Assembly: GCF_016734905.1 (NCBI RefSeq)
Contig: NZ_JAERPO010000002.1
Location: forward strand, 248,001 to 312,000
Length of the DNA stretch: 64,000 nt
From: Sphingopyxis jiangsuensis
Lineage (GTDB): Bacteria; Pseudomonadota; Alphaproteobacteria; Sphingomonadales; Sphingomonadaceae
Direction: 5' to 3'
How positions within the stretch are numbered: position 1 is the first letter of the stretch; each line of letters begins with the position of its first letter. Below are positions 48,537-57,768 of the stretch, piece by piece. The position numbers and the translations under genes were made by a program. The notes beneath the pieces were generated by a model. That model made no database searches. It saw only the letters and a program-made list of their open reading frames with translations, and was not told the origin of the DNA.

Positions 48537-48665
48537 TCCCCTCCCCTTCAGGGGAGGGGTTGCGAGACTTGCGGGCTGTCGCCCGCCAGTCGCAGCGGGG
48601 TGGGCCAATCGGCCTTGCGCTACCCCGCACGACCCCACCCCAAACCCCTCTCCTGAAGGTGAGGG
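48537..48665. repeat. family D-like repeat
   Basis: CCCTCCCCTTC-AGGGGAGGGG, then GCGGGCTGTCGCCCGC and GCAGCGGGGTGGG; a facing part CCCCACCCCAAACCCCTCTC follows. It lies between the two hydrolase genes; the order of elements is that of the copies at 17-18 kb and 59.7 kb. Confidence 0.75.
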
Positions 48666-48667
48666 GC

Positions 48668-49513
48668 CTATTGCACATGCGCGTCGAACCATGCGACCAG
48701 TTCGCCGAGCACCGCGGCCTGTTCGGGCTCGTTGAAAATCTCGTGATAAAGGTCGGGGTAGAGTTTGAGCCTCTTGTCCGCCGACGCGACATGGTCGAAC
48801 AGGAAGCGCGAGCCTTCGGGCGCGGTAAGCCGGTCGTCGGCGCCGTGCTGGAGCAGGATCGGCAGCGCGATCCGCGGCGCGCCCGCCCGGGCCGCAGCCA
48901 TCGCATCCATGAACTCCTGACCCAAGCGCGCGCCGATCTTGCCCGTATAAACGAGCGGGTCGGCGCGGTAGGCGGCGACGACGGCGGGGTCGCGGCTGAC
49001 GCCGTTCGCGTCGAGCGCCAGCACGCCGAGGCGCGGAAAGACGCGCGACAGGAAGCGGCTGATCCAGACGGTGAAGCGCGACGGCGGCTCGGCGGGAAGG
49101 ATGGCGGGGCCGGAGAGCGCGGCGGCGGCGAAGGCGTCCTGCCGCTCGATCAGCAACAAGGTCGCGATCAATCCGCCCATGCTGTGACCGAGAAGCAGGC
49201 GCGGGGTGCCCGGATGATTGACCTCGACGAGCGTCAGAAGCTCGCGCATCCCGTCGAGATAGGCCGAGAAGCGCGGGACGAAACCGGGCGTTCCGTCGGA
49301 TCGGCCGTGCCCCCAATGATCGACGGCATAGACGGCATAGCCCGCTTCGTTGAGCCGCGCGGCGACATGGCCGTAGCGCCCGGCATGTTCGGCATAGCCG
49401 TGCGCGAGGAGGACGATGGCCTTGGGCGGCGCCGCGGGTAGCCAGCGGGTGACGTGCAGTCTCGCGCCCGCCGCGGCCGAATCCGCGGGCAGGATGACCG
49501 ATGCGGCGGTCAA
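48668..49513 (-). CDS. alpha/beta hydrolase, monoacylglycerol lipase-like
   Basis: A 281-residue serine hydrolase of the monoacylglycerol lipase/lysophospholipase type: LLAHGYAEHAGRYGHVAARL (oxyanion region), the nucleophile elbow LLLGHSMGGLIATLLLIE (Ser about 117), Asp in LLQHGADDRLTAPE, and His in LYHEIFNEPE. No signal peptide, so cytoplasmic. It overlaps the patatin gene by four bases and so is probably cotranscribed with it; both would act in lipid turnover. Confidence 0.9.
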   Translation of the reverse strand: MTAASVILPADSAAAGARLHVTRWLPAAPPKAIVLLAHGYAEHAGRYGHVAARLNEAGYAVYAVDHWGHGRSDGTPGFVPRFSAYLDGMRELLTLVEVNHPGTPRLLLGHSMGGLIATLLLIERQDAFAAAALSGPAILPAEPPSRFTVWISRFLSRVFPRLGVLALDANGVSRDPAVVAAYRADPLVYTGKIGARLGQEFMDAMAAARAGAPRIALPILLQHGADDRLTAPEGSRFLFDHVASADKRLKLYPDLYHEIFNEPEQAAVLGELVAWFDAHVQ

Positions 49514-50979
49514 CGCACCGCCTTTTTGAGCGCCGCGCTGCGATGGCCGGGGCCGTCGTCGCCGCCCTTGTCAATCTTTGCCAGGATTGCGTCGAGCGCG
49601 CGGCTGATCGCGGTCTGCGTACGCACCATCTCGATCTTGGGCCAGGCGGTGCGCTTGCCGGTGTCGATCAGCTCGTCGATGTCGTCCTGTGCAAGGTCCG
49701 ACAAGATCTTGGTCGGCGACCAATATTTGGCGGGCCGGATGATGTTGATATCGCCGGTATATTCCTGGTTGATCACCGAGCGCGCGAGATTGGCGAGGCT
49801 GTTGAGCGGCGGCACCATTTCGAGCGGCTTCTGGAAAATCACCATATTGGCGTTGAGCCATGCCTTGAAGGTCGCCATCGACGCGTGCTGGATCGCCTCG
49901 ATCGGCGCCATCTGCTTGCGCGTGTCGGTCGCGAAGGGCAGCGCGAGCGGGTTCGCCTGGCTGACGATATGGTGGTTGACGCCGTACAGACGTTCGAGCC
50001 GCTTGGTCGGAATGTCGTGCGTCACCGACCCGTCGACCCAGCGCCGGTCGGGCTGGTAGGGAATGCGCGCGCCGCTATCGTCGCGCGCCATCAGCATGAC
50101 CGGCGGAAAGACGCCGGGAACCGCGCAGGATGCGAGCACCGCCTCGCGGATCAGCACATTGGGCGCGGTGATCGCGTTCAACAGGCGGCCGTTCTGATGC
50201 TTTTGCGCGGGCGCGACCGAGACGTTGAGGTGCCGTCCGCTCAGCTCGTAGGCCTCCTGAAAGGTCAGGTCGGGGATCAGCGCGGCGAGGCGTGCGCGCA
50301 CCTCTTCGGACGCGAGGCGCCGCTGTTCGGGATCGCGGTCGGGATTGGCGAGGCGGTCGCTGGCGAGGAAAGCGCCGACGTCGGCATCCTTGCGCGTGCA
50401 GACCATCGCCGCGACGATCGACCCGCCACTCGATCCGGCGAGGATGTTCGGCAGCACGCCTTCGGACCAGAGCGCATGGACGACGCCGACGTGGAAGAAG
50501 AGGTAGCTGCCCGACCCCGACAGCAGCAGCGCCGAACGGCCGTAGCAATGCTGGGCGCGGCGGAAGAAGTCGCGCTTCTCGGCGCGCGGGATGGCGCGCG
50601 AGGCAGCGATGGCGTCGAGCGCCGACACGACTTCGGCGACATAGGCCTCGATGAGCTTTTTCGTGCCGAAGCGCGCCTTTTGATAAAGGCGTTCGTGCCC
50701 CATGCCGTCGACATTGCCGTGGATGCCTTCGTTGAGGACAAAGAGCAGGCCCTTCACATCGTTCGCAGCCGATAGTTTGCGCAATTTCTGGAGGCGGGCG
50801 CGGATCGCGCGAAAGTCGAAATGCTTGCTTTCGTCGGCATCGCGCCACGCCTGCATTCCCGATTTCCGGTCGTGCTCGCGCGCGGCTTTCGCCCACGCCG
50901 CATAGTCGGTCGCCTTGGCAAGCTCGGCGTCGGCGCTGAGCGTCGGGGCAAATATCATTCGGTAATCCTGCGAGAGCAT
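49510..50979 (-). CDS. patatin-like phospholipase (DUF3336)
   Basis: A 489-residue protein with an N-terminal DUF3336 domain (about 10-130), then a patatin domain (about 150-420). The oxyanion and nucleophile part is LLSGSGSYLFFHVGVVHAL and GSSGGSIVAAM (Ser in GSSGG), and the catalytic Asp is in WVDGSVTHDIP. This architecture is that of yeast Tgl3/Tgl5-like and bacterial TAG lipases, so triacylglycerol hydrolysis is a plausible activity. Its end overlaps the start of the next hydrolase gene. Confidence 0.9.
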   Translation of the reverse strand: MLSQDYRMIFAPTLSADAELAKATDYAAWAKAAREHDRKSGMQAWRDADESKHFDFRAIRARLQKLRKLSAANDVKGLLFVLNEGIHGNVDGMGHERLYQKARFGTKKLIEAYVAEVVSALDAIAASRAIPRAEKRDFFRRAQHCYGRSALLLSGSGSYLFFHVGVVHALWSEGVLPNILAGSSGGSIVAAMVCTRKDADVGAFLASDRLANPDRDPEQRRLASEEVRARLAALIPDLTFQEAYELSGRHLNVSVAPAQKHQNGRLLNAITAPNVLIREAVLASCAVPGVFPPVMLMARDDSGARIPYQPDRRWVDGSVTHDIPTKRLERLYGVNHHIVSQANPLALPFATDTRKQMAPIEAIQHASMATFKAWLNANMVIFQKPLEMVPPLNSLANLARSVINQEYTGDINIIRPAKYWSPTKILSDLAQDDIDELIDTGKRTAWPKIEMVRTQTAISRALDAILAKIDKGGDDGPGHRSAALKKAVR

Positions 50980-51056
50980 GGTCTGTTTTTCCGAGTCTTG
51001 CGGGTTGCGTTGCCTTTGGCAACTATTTTGACATCGACCTTCCCCACTGCCGTCTT

Positions 51057-51148
51057 CCCGGACCCTTCGACAGGCTCAGGACAGGCTTGATCCAGGACCC
51101 ATAACAGCGCCTGCGTCATGGATGCCGGATCAAGTCCGGGATGACGAA
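51057..51148. repeat. family A repeat pair at the end of the WS/DGAT gene
   Basis: Left part GGACCCTTCGACAGGCTCAG with TTGATCCAGGACCC; right part ATGGATGCCGGATCAAGTCC with GGGATGACGAAG. The right element holds the stop codon of the WS/DGAT gene, whose last residues (SSSSRT) are repeat-encoded. Confidence 0.8.
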
Positions 51149-52698
51149 GAGGCGGGGTTCTTGCCTCCCTTCGCCGCCGGTTTCGGCTTTGCCTTTGGCT
51201 TGGCGCCCGGTTTGGAAACAGTCTTGGATTCCCGCGCCGCTTTGGGCGCTCCTTTCGGTTTTGCCGCAGCGGCTTTTGCCTTTTCGGGTTTCGGCGTCGC
51301 TTTCATCAGTTCGGCGAAGCTGTCGTCGATACATTCGCGGAAAAAGGCGATGTCGGGCATGATCTGCCGTTCGCAGATGATCGAAAAGGCGATGCGACCG
51401 TTATAGCTGGGGGTCGCGACGAACAGGCCCATATTGTTTGCGAGCGGCGCCATGCCGTGCTGCATCACAAGCTTCGCGCCCGCGAGATAGAGCGGAACCT
51501 GCGCGCCGGGGACGTTGGAGATGAAGAGATTGGTGCCGCGCACCGCGAACCGCTCGCTGGTGAGCAGCCGCGCGACCGCGGCCATCGTCGCGCCGGGAAT
51601 ATGCTGCGACAGGTCGGTCATGATCCGCGCGCTGACGCCGGCCTTCGCTTCCTTGGCCTCTACCGTATAGTCGCGGATCGCGGCGAGCCGTTCGAGCGGA
51701 TCGGCAATGTCGGTGCGCACGGGAACGCTCATCGCCGATACCTGATTGCCGGGGGTCGACGCCTTGCCGCCCTTTCCGCGCAGGTTGATCGGCGCGACCG
51801 CGACGAGGCTTTCTTTCGGCAATTCCTTGTGCTTCGCGAGATATTTGCGCAGCGCGCCGCCGACCGTGGTCAGGACCACATCGTTTACCGTTGCGCCGGG
51901 CACCTTCTTGCGCACTTCGGCTACATCGGCGAGCGCCACCGAGGTGCCGTCGAACATCTTGTGCGGGCCGACCGCGACGTTGAAGCGTGTTTCGGGGACG
52001 CCCGCGGTCATGCCGCCATCGGCCATCGACTTGCGCGCCGCCGAGACGATTGCAGGCGAAATCTTCATTAGCGCGTTCATGAACTTGACCGGCGATTGCA
52101 GCGAGGCGCCCCATGCGCGCGTCACAGTCTCGGCGCTCGACGGTGCACGTCCGAGGTCTTCGGGCGGCGGCGGATCGGCGATCACCGGCGTCCCCCTGGG
52201 ATCGATGTCGCTCATCGCGATGAAAGCATGCGCACCCGATGCGCCATCGACCGCGGCGTGGTGGACACGGTGGAGCATCGCGAAGCTGCCCTTGGGGATG
52301 CCCGGAATGCGGTCGAGCCCTTCGATGACGTAGATGTCCCAAAGCGGCCGGTTCATATCCATCGGTTTCGAAAAATGGCGCGCGACCGCGATGCAGAATT
52401 GGCGCCAGTCGCCGGGCTCGGGCAGGCGCGCGTGACTCATATGCGCCTCGATGTCGAAATGCTCGTCCTCGACCCAATAGGGATGGTCGAGGTCGAAGGG
52501 CAGCCGGTGAAGCCGCCGTTTGAACAATGGCGAGGTATCGACGCGGCTTTCGACGTGCGCGATGATGTCCTTGAACCGCACGAAGCCGCCCGGCGCCGTC
52601 GACGGGTCATAGATATAGACGCCCATGATGTGCGTCAGATTGTTCGCCGTCTGCGTATAGAGGAACTGGGCGTCCTGGGCGCTGAGCTGTTTGAGCAT
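51130..52698 (-). CDS. wax ester synthase/diacylglycerol acyltransferase (WS/DGAT)
   Basis: A 522-residue bifunctional acyltransferase of the WS/DGAT family that makes triacylglycerol or wax esters from acyl-CoA. Active site HHAAVDGASG (HHxxxDG) lies near 133, and ND-type NDVVLTTVGGALRKYL, NLRGKGGK and NVPGAQVPLYLAG are family blocks. The C-terminus is a Lys/Ala/Pro-rich tail (about 485-520) that ends within a family A repeat. ATG at 52698 with GAGGAACC upstream; a start eleven codons earlier is unlikely. Neutral-lipid storage is the likely role. Confidence 0.92.
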   Translation of the reverse strand: MLKQLSAQDAQFLYTQTANNLTHIMGVYIYDPSTAPGGFVRFKDIIAHVESRVDTSPLFKRRLHRLPFDLDHPYWVEDEHFDIEAHMSHARLPEPGDWRQFCIAVARHFSKPMDMNRPLWDIYVIEGLDRIPGIPKGSFAMLHRVHHAAVDGASGAHAFIAMSDIDPRGTPVIADPPPPEDLGRAPSSAETVTRAWGASLQSPVKFMNALMKISPAIVSAARKSMADGGMTAGVPETRFNVAVGPHKMFDGTSVALADVAEVRKKVPGATVNDVVLTTVGGALRKYLAKHKELPKESLVAVAPINLRGKGGKASTPGNQVSAMSVPVRTDIADPLERLAAIRDYTVEAKEAKAGVSARIMTDLSQHIPGATMAAVARLLTSERFAVRGTNLFISNVPGAQVPLYLAGAKLVMQHGMAPLANNMGLFVATPSYNGRIAFSIICERQIMPDIAFFRECIDDSFAELMKATPKPEKAKAAAAKPKGAPKAARESKTVSKPGAKPKAKPKPAAKGGKNPASSSSRT

Positions 52699-52726
52699 GT
52701 CAGGTTCCTCTGAAATCAAATCTGCC

Positions 52727-52803
52727 GTCATCCCGGCGAAGGCCGGGATCTCGCCGGTGCGTTATATATCGAGGTCGAGAATCCGGCCTTCGCCGGGATG
52801 ACC
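52727..52803. repeat. family C paired inverted repeat
   Basis: GTCATCCCGGCGAAGGCCGG and the facing GGCCTTCGCCGGGATGAC around a spacer of about 30 bases, between the WS/DGAT and PlsB-like genes. Confidence 0.85.
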
Positions 52804-52821
52804 ATGTAGGGCGGGGCGCGC

Positions 52822-55161
52822 TCATTGGTCGACCCCCGCCACCTTGTCCGCGAGCGCCGCCGTCGTCAGGCGCATCCGTTCCATCATATTTGCAAGCCCG
52901 CGCAGTTCGGCGAGCAGCGCGCGGCGCGCCACCAGCCCTTCGGGAGTGGCGGTGTCGGCGAGGCCCATGTGGCGCATCAGCGACAGGCCGTTTTCAAAGA
53001 GCAGCTTGCCGATCGCCGCCTCGCTGCTGATCCGGCGGAGCAGATAGGCCTGTCTTCCCTCGACGAGCGCCGCGTCGAGCAACGCCTTCGCATCGACATC
53101 CTCCCCCGGCTGGGCGCGGGCGAGCAGCTCGGCGACGACCGAATAGGCCTCGGCAAAGGGAAGCAGCACCGCGTGGCCGACTACGGGCTGACAGCGGCGA
53201 ATGAGCGCCGCGGCACCGCTCGCGCCGCTCGCGAGACGGCGGTCCCAGACGGGATCGATCCGTTCAAGCTCGGCCTCGAGTGCGACGCGATGCTCATCGC
53301 GCGGGGGATAGAAGAATTCGAATTTGAACAGATCGCGCAGCCGGTCGATGCGGGCCCAGAAGGCGGCGTTGAAATCGCCACCCTCGGCATCGCGCAGTTC
53401 GAACAAGGCAAGCTCGATCATCGCGCGGTCGAGGAAATGATGCGCGATGATGTTGCGGTAATAACTCGCCATCGGGTGCTTGTCGGGGTCGATCGAATAG
53501 ATATTCGCGCTGCCCGCTTCGTAACGCGTGAGCAGTCCGCTGGCGACGAGCGTGTCGACGGTGGCCGAGAGCGCGGCCTGATCGCCCGTCTCGAGCTCGC
53601 GGCTGAGGCGGATACCGCGCGCCCGCGCCCAGTCGGTGAGCGTCGCGATGGCGGCGAGCAGCTCGGCCGAGGTCGCCCCGCGCGGCGCGAGGCCGAGCAG
53701 GATCAGGCACATGACCGAGGTCACGGTGAGCGGGGTGACGCGGTTCGCCTCGACCGCGACCGCAAAGGCGATCTTTTCGAGCGCGCGCCGGTCGTCGGGC
53801 CCGGGCGCCTCGTCGATCACAATGGGTTCGCCGATGTCGAGACGGATGCGCCCCGACGGCTCCTTCAGGCTTTTCATATAGCCCAGGAACCAGCTGAGGC
53901 TTTCGGGCTTCTTGTTGCGGCCTGTCTGTTCGGCGGCATATTCCTCGACGTCGCGAATGAGGTCGAAGCTGGTGACAAAGGGCACGAAATGCACGCCGCG
54001 CGTCCCCGTCGCATGCGCGGCGTCGAGCACATATTTCATCAGGCCATATTTGGGCGGCATCAGCTTGCCGAGCCGCGAGCGGGTGCCCTCGAACGCCCAG
54101 GAGAGCGGGAAGCGCTTGGCAAGGAGCCACGCGATATAGTGGCGCAGCACCAGCTTGTAGACCGGCTGGTCCTGAAAGCTGCGACGGATGAAGATCATCC
54201 CCGATCGCCGGAAAAAGCCGCCCATGATCGCGAAATCGAGATTGGCACCGCCAAAGCTGTGGAGCATCGGCAGGTCGTTTTCATAGGCAAGGCGACTCGG
54301 CGTCGCGCCGTCGATATAGGTTTTGTGCGTGAAGAGGATCGCCGTCGGATGCTCGCGCAAAACGGCGCGCAACCGCGCAAGTTCGACGGCGTCGATCTCC
54401 ATCGCGGGCGCATAGCCGCCGAACATCATGCGATCGAGCCGGGCGCGCAGATCGAGGAACAGCGCCGACGGCCGCGCGATCACCTCCTTCATCAGCGGCC
54501 GCGCCTCGCGGTAGAGGTCGTTCGCCGACCGCCCGATCTCTGCCGACAGATCGGCGAGCGCGGCGCGAAAGGCCGGGCTGGTGCGCAGGCCATCGGCGAC
54601 GAAGCGCGGCACCTTGTAACGGCTGCCGCGCACCCCGCGTTCGGCGGCGTCGAGCGCGAGCCCCGCCTGCCGCGCAACGAAGCCCGCGAATTCGGGGCTG
54701 TCGGCGCCCGCACCCGCACCGCCGCCGGTCTGTCGACAATAGCGTTCGCGCAGCGCTGCGAGCGTCGCCCCCTTGCCCACCAATATCTGCGCGCGGCGCC
54801 GGTCGCGCAGCAGGATGAGGCGCGCGCGCAACGCGCCCGGATGGCGCGGATCACCGAAGATCAGGTGGCGGAATTTGAGCGCGCGGTCGCGGTCAAAGCC
54901 GGGGATGCGCCACGCGACGCGCAGCGGCACGACCTCGCGCGATGGCGCGCCGTCGAGCCGCGCCTGGAGCATTTCGACCGGCAGCGCATGGTCGCCATCC
55001 TCGATGTCGAGGCTGGTCCATGCGGGCTTGCCATCGTCGCAAGTGGCGTGGATCCAGTCGAGCAGGATGCGCCGTTCGACGCCGTTGCGCGCGTCGATGA
55101 TATAGAGCCGGTCGGCCGCCTGCTCCGCCGTGACGGGGGTGCGAGGCGCGCCTTCGGCCAC
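52822..55161 (-). CDS. plsB: glycerol-3-phosphate acyltransferase, PlsB-like
   Basis: A 779-residue membrane-associated acyltransferase that acylates sn-1 of glycerol 3-phosphate, starting glycerolipid synthesis. Acyltransferase motifs: LFTHKTYIDGATPSR (HxxxxD, about 279), GMIFIRRSFQDQPVYKL (motif II/III) and AFEGTRSRLGKLMPPK (motif III, near 353). The size is that of PlsB (about 800) and not of PlsY. The N-terminal third is helical, the C-terminal third (about 480-779) is an alpha-rich regulatory part. Its neighbours are a PlsC fusion and WS/DGAT, consistent with a storage-lipid route. Confidence 0.92.
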   Translation of the reverse strand: MAEGAPRTPVTAEQAADRLYIIDARNGVERRILLDWIHATCDDGKPAWTSLDIEDGDHALPVEMLQARLDGAPSREVVPLRVAWRIPGFDRDRALKFRHLIFGDPRHPGALRARLILLRDRRRAQILVGKGATLAALRERYCRQTGGGAGAGADSPEFAGFVARQAGLALDAAERGVRGSRYKVPRFVADGLRTSPAFRAALADLSAEIGRSANDLYREARPLMKEVIARPSALFLDLRARLDRMMFGGYAPAMEIDAVELARLRAVLREHPTAILFTHKTYIDGATPSRLAYENDLPMLHSFGGANLDFAIMGGFFRRSGMIFIRRSFQDQPVYKLVLRHYIAWLLAKRFPLSWAFEGTRSRLGKLMPPKYGLMKYVLDAAHATGTRGVHFVPFVTSFDLIRDVEEYAAEQTGRNKKPESLSWFLGYMKSLKEPSGRIRLDIGEPIVIDEAPGPDDRRALEKIAFAVAVEANRVTPLTVTSVMCLILLGLAPRGATSAELLAAIATLTDWARARGIRLSRELETGDQAALSATVDTLVASGLLTRYEAGSANIYSIDPDKHPMASYYRNIIAHHFLDRAMIELALFELRDAEGGDFNAAFWARIDRLRDLFKFEFFYPPRDEHRVALEAELERIDPVWDRRLASGASGAAALIRRCQPVVGHAVLLPFAEAYSVVAELLARAQPGEDVDAKALLDAALVEGRQAYLLRRISSEAAIGKLLFENGLSLMRHMGLADTATPEGLVARRALLAELRGLANMMERMRLTTAALADKVAGVDQ

Positions 55162-55176
55162 GGCTTACACCTTTTC

Positions 55177-55271
55177 CGTCATCGCGAGGAGCGTAGCGAC
55201 GCGGCGATCTCCAGCCATCGAACTCGCAAGATTGCTAGCTGGAGATTGCTTCGCTTCGCTCGCAATGACGA
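55177..55271. repeat. family E paired inverted repeat
   Basis: GTCATCGCGAGGAGCGTAGC with GGCGATCTCCAGC in the left half; GCTGGAGATTGCTTCGC with CGCTCGCAATGACG in the right half. It lies between the PlsB-like and HAD-PlsC genes. Confidence 0.85.
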
Positions 55272-55284
55272 GGTAGGTCATGCT

Positions 55285-56874
55285 TTAAGCCGCCCTTCCC
55301 TTTCGCGGGGAGGTCTTTTTAGCGGGCGCCTTTTTCTTGGCGCGGCTTTTGGTCGCCGCCTTCTGGGTATTCGGCCTTTCTGTCCTTTCCTTGGGAGCCG
55401 CGGCCTTGGCCGCTGGTTCCTTCGCTACCGATTCCACCGCGCGCTCTTCGGGCTGGCCCAAGGTACGGAGGAACATGTTCCGCACGTCGCGGACATGCGC
55501 GTTGATCGTCCTTGCGCTCCACCCCGACGTGTCGACCGGCGGCAGCACGGTGACGCGCACCGTCGCGGGGCGCATCACGAACTCGTTCTTCGGCGCGACG
55601 TCGGTCGCATTGTGAATGACGATCGGGACGATGGGGACGCCCGCCTGCATCGCGAGGTGAAAGGCGCCTTTTTTGAAGGGTTCGAGCTTCGGCGTCAGGC
55701 TGCGCGTCCCTTCGGGGGCGATGCAGATCGACTTGCCTTCCTGCCGAATCGCATCGACGAGCGGCTCCATCGCCTTGATCGCGCTCTTGCCGTCGGCGCG
55801 ATCGACGAAGACGGTGCCTCCCCATTCCATCAGCTTGCCGAGGATGGGGATATTCTTGATCTCCTTCTTCCCCACCCCGCCCATGTCGCGGCGGATGAGC
55901 TTGGCGAGGATCATCACGTCCGCCTTGCTCTGGTGGTTGAAGATGAAGACGCACGGACGCGACGACCAGAGGTGGCGCTCGTCCTCGACCTCCAGCTCGA
56001 CGCCGGTGATCGCGGTCGCGAAATCGCCGAACAATCCCATCGAGAAGTTGACTGCTTCGCGCTGCGAACGCGTGAGCGCCCAAATTGGCAGGCCCGCCGC
56101 AAAGGCGCCCACGAGCGATCCGGTCGCATAGATAGTGCGCGTATAGTCGACCCAGCTTGGCGTGCCGCGGCTCGCGAAACGCTGCACCGGCCAGCCGCGT
56201 TCGTCGGCAATGGCCTTCAGTTTCAGATTGGGGTTGAGCGGCCGCGGCTTGCCGACGCGTTCGAGCAGTTCGATGTCGTCGTCACTGTCCGAATAGAAAT
56301 AGCTCTGGTCGAGATCGAGCCCATATTCGTCGGCAAGCTCCTCGGCCGCGAGCACCTTGCCCTCACCGAAGCACAAGGGGCGGATGATTTCGCCGGTGAA
56401 CACGCCATCCTCGATTTCATAGGATGAGCATTTGATGTCGGTGATGCCAAGGTCGCGCGCCGTCGGTTCGATCTGGTAAATCGTCGCCGACGAAATGATC
56501 GCAACGCGGTGACCCTTCGCCCGGTGCGCCTCGATAATCGCGCGCGTTTCGGGATAGATCTTGCGGGCGATGTGCTTTTTGTAGAGCTCCTCGCCGAAAT
56601 CGATGAAGCTCTGTTCGTCGACACCCTTCATGAATTTGGCGGCGGCGGTCATCAGCCCCGAAAAGCCGATCGCTCCCAGGCTATGCTGCGCGATCACCTG
56701 CGCGGTTTCGGCGATTTCCTCGACCGACATCTCGCGCCGCTCGAACTTCTCGCGCAGCATCGCGGTTGCCGAATAGCCGGCGATGATCGTCCCGTCGAAA
56801 TCGAACAGCGCGGCGATATGCGCGCCGGGTTCCGACGCGAGCACTTCCTTCAAATGCGGCTGCGGTCTTGGCAC
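55285..56874 (-). CDS. HAD-IB phosphatase / 1-acylglycerol-3-phosphate acyltransferase fusion
   Basis: A 529-residue two-domain protein. Residues about 20-225 form an HAD-IB phosphatase-like domain (ALFDFDGTIIAGYSATAML with the nucleophile Asp, VAIISSATIYQIEP, YFYSDSDDDIELL). Residues about 285-450 form a PlsC acyltransferase (FIFNHQSKADVMILAKL, HxxxxD; WGGTVFVDRADGKSAIKAM; CIAPEGTRSLTPKLEPFKKG). A Lys/Ala/Pro-rich tail follows. This fusion is known from Mycobacterium plsC (Rv2483c). The two activities (sn-2 acylation, and a phosphatase) would give diacylglycerol, feeding WS/DGAT. Confidence 0.92.
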   Translation of the reverse strand: MPRPQPHLKEVLASEPGAHIAALFDFDGTIIAGYSATAMLREKFERREMSVEEIAETAQVIAQHSLGAIGFSGLMTAAAKFMKGVDEQSFIDFGEELYKKHIARKIYPETRAIIEAHRAKGHRVAIISSATIYQIEPTARDLGITDIKCSSYEIEDGVFTGEIIRPLCFGEGKVLAAEELADEYGLDLDQSYFYSDSDDDIELLERVGKPRPLNPNLKLKAIADERGWPVQRFASRGTPSWVDYTRTIYATGSLVGAFAAGLPIWALTRSQREAVNFSMGLFGDFATAITGVELEVEDERHLWSSRPCVFIFNHQSKADVMILAKLIRRDMGGVGKKEIKNIPILGKLMEWGGTVFVDRADGKSAIKAMEPLVDAIRQEGKSICIAPEGTRSLTPKLEPFKKGAFHLAMQAGVPIVPIVIHNATDVAPKNEFVMRPATVRVTVLPPVDTSGWSARTINAHVRDVRNMFLRTLGQPEERAVESVAKEPAAKAAAPKERTERPNTQKAATKSRAKKKAPAKKTSPRKGRAA

Positions 56875-57048
56875 GCACCCTCCCCACCAGCGGCTTCAAA
56901 TGCCGCTTATCCCTGCACGATGGCAGGTAAGATGGGGTTAATCAATGGCGCCCGATTCGCCGCCCCCCGCGCAGGCGGAGGCCGCTGCCGGTTTACTGGG
57001 CGACGGAGGAGAAGGCCGACACCGGCCCCCGCCTATGCGGGGCGAGGG

Positions 57049-57672
57049 TCAGGATGCGAGGCCCGCCGCTTCGCGTGCCAGCGCCTCGATCTTTGCCGGG
57101 TCGAGCGGCCCCGACGGGACGACCCAGCTGCCGCCGACGCAGAGTACGGCGCCCAGCGCGAGCCATTCGGGAGCTGTCGCGGGGGTAATGCCGCCGGTGG
57201 GGCAGAAGCGCGCCTGGCCGAATGGGCCCGCAAGCGCCTTCAGCGCCGGAATGCCGCCGCTGGTCGCTGCGGGGAAGAATTTGAAGCGGTCGAGCCCGAG
57301 GTCCATCCCGCGCATGATGTCGCCTGCATTGGCGATGCCGGGAAGGAAGGGAATGCCGCTTGCCACTGCCGCCTTGCCGAGATTGTCGGTGAGGCCGGGC
57401 GAGACGATGAACTCGGCCCCTGCATGGATCGCGGCGGCGAGCATCGCAGGATCGAGCACGGTGCCCGCGCCGACGACCGCGCCCTTCACTGCCTTCATCG
57501 CGGTCAGCGCGTCGAGCGCCGCCGGGGTGCGCAGCGTGACTTCGAGCACGGGCAGGCCGCCCGCGACGAGCGCCTCGGCCATCGGCACCGCGTCCTCGAC
57601 CCGGTCGATGACAATCACCGGGATAACGGGCGCGAGGCGCATGATCTGGTCGATACTTTTGTCGGTCATCAA
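57049..57672 (-). CDS. eda: 2-dehydro-3-deoxy-phosphogluconate aldolase
   Basis: A 207-residue TIM-barrel aldolase that splits KDPG into pyruvate and glyceraldehyde 3-phosphate, last step of the Entner-Doudoroff pathway. Catalytic Glu in PVLEVTLRTPAAL (about 45), Schiff-base Lys in FKFFPAATSGG (about 133), and the phosphate loop PTGGITPATA. Length is usual. The ATG at 57672 is two codons of Met; either fits. The 174-bp gap before it holds nothing I can support. Its neighbours edd and zwf complete the pathway on the same strand. Confidence 0.95.
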   Translation of the reverse strand: MMTDKSIDQIMRLAPVIPVIVIDRVEDAVPMAEALVAGGLPVLEVTLRTPAALDALTAMKAVKGAVVGAGTVLDPAMLAAAIHAGAEFIVSPGLTDNLGKAAVASGIPFLPGIANAGDIMRGMDLGLDRFKFFPAATSGGIPALKALAGPFGQARFCPTGGITPATAPEWLALGAVLCVGGSWVVPSGPLDPAKIEALAREAAGLAS

Positions 57673-57686
57673 TAACTTCTCTTTCT

Positions 57687-57765
57687 CGTCATCCCGGCGA
57701 AGGCCGGGATATCACCCTGTCGTCATTGCGCACCGTCGAGACCCCGGCCTTCGCCGGGATGACGG
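57687..57765. repeat. family C paired inverted repeat
   Basis: GTCATCCCGGCGAAGGCCGG and the facing CCCCGGCCTTCGCCGGGATG around a spacer of about 35 bases, between eda and edd. Confidence 0.85.
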
Positions 57766-57768
57766 AAA

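Noticed and set aside
52825-56427. A 1200-codon open frame on the plus strand opposite plsB and the HAD-PlsC fusion
   Set aside because: High-GC antisense frame over genes with firm motifs; composition of Arg, Ala, Asp typical of shadows, no ribosome site and no domain.
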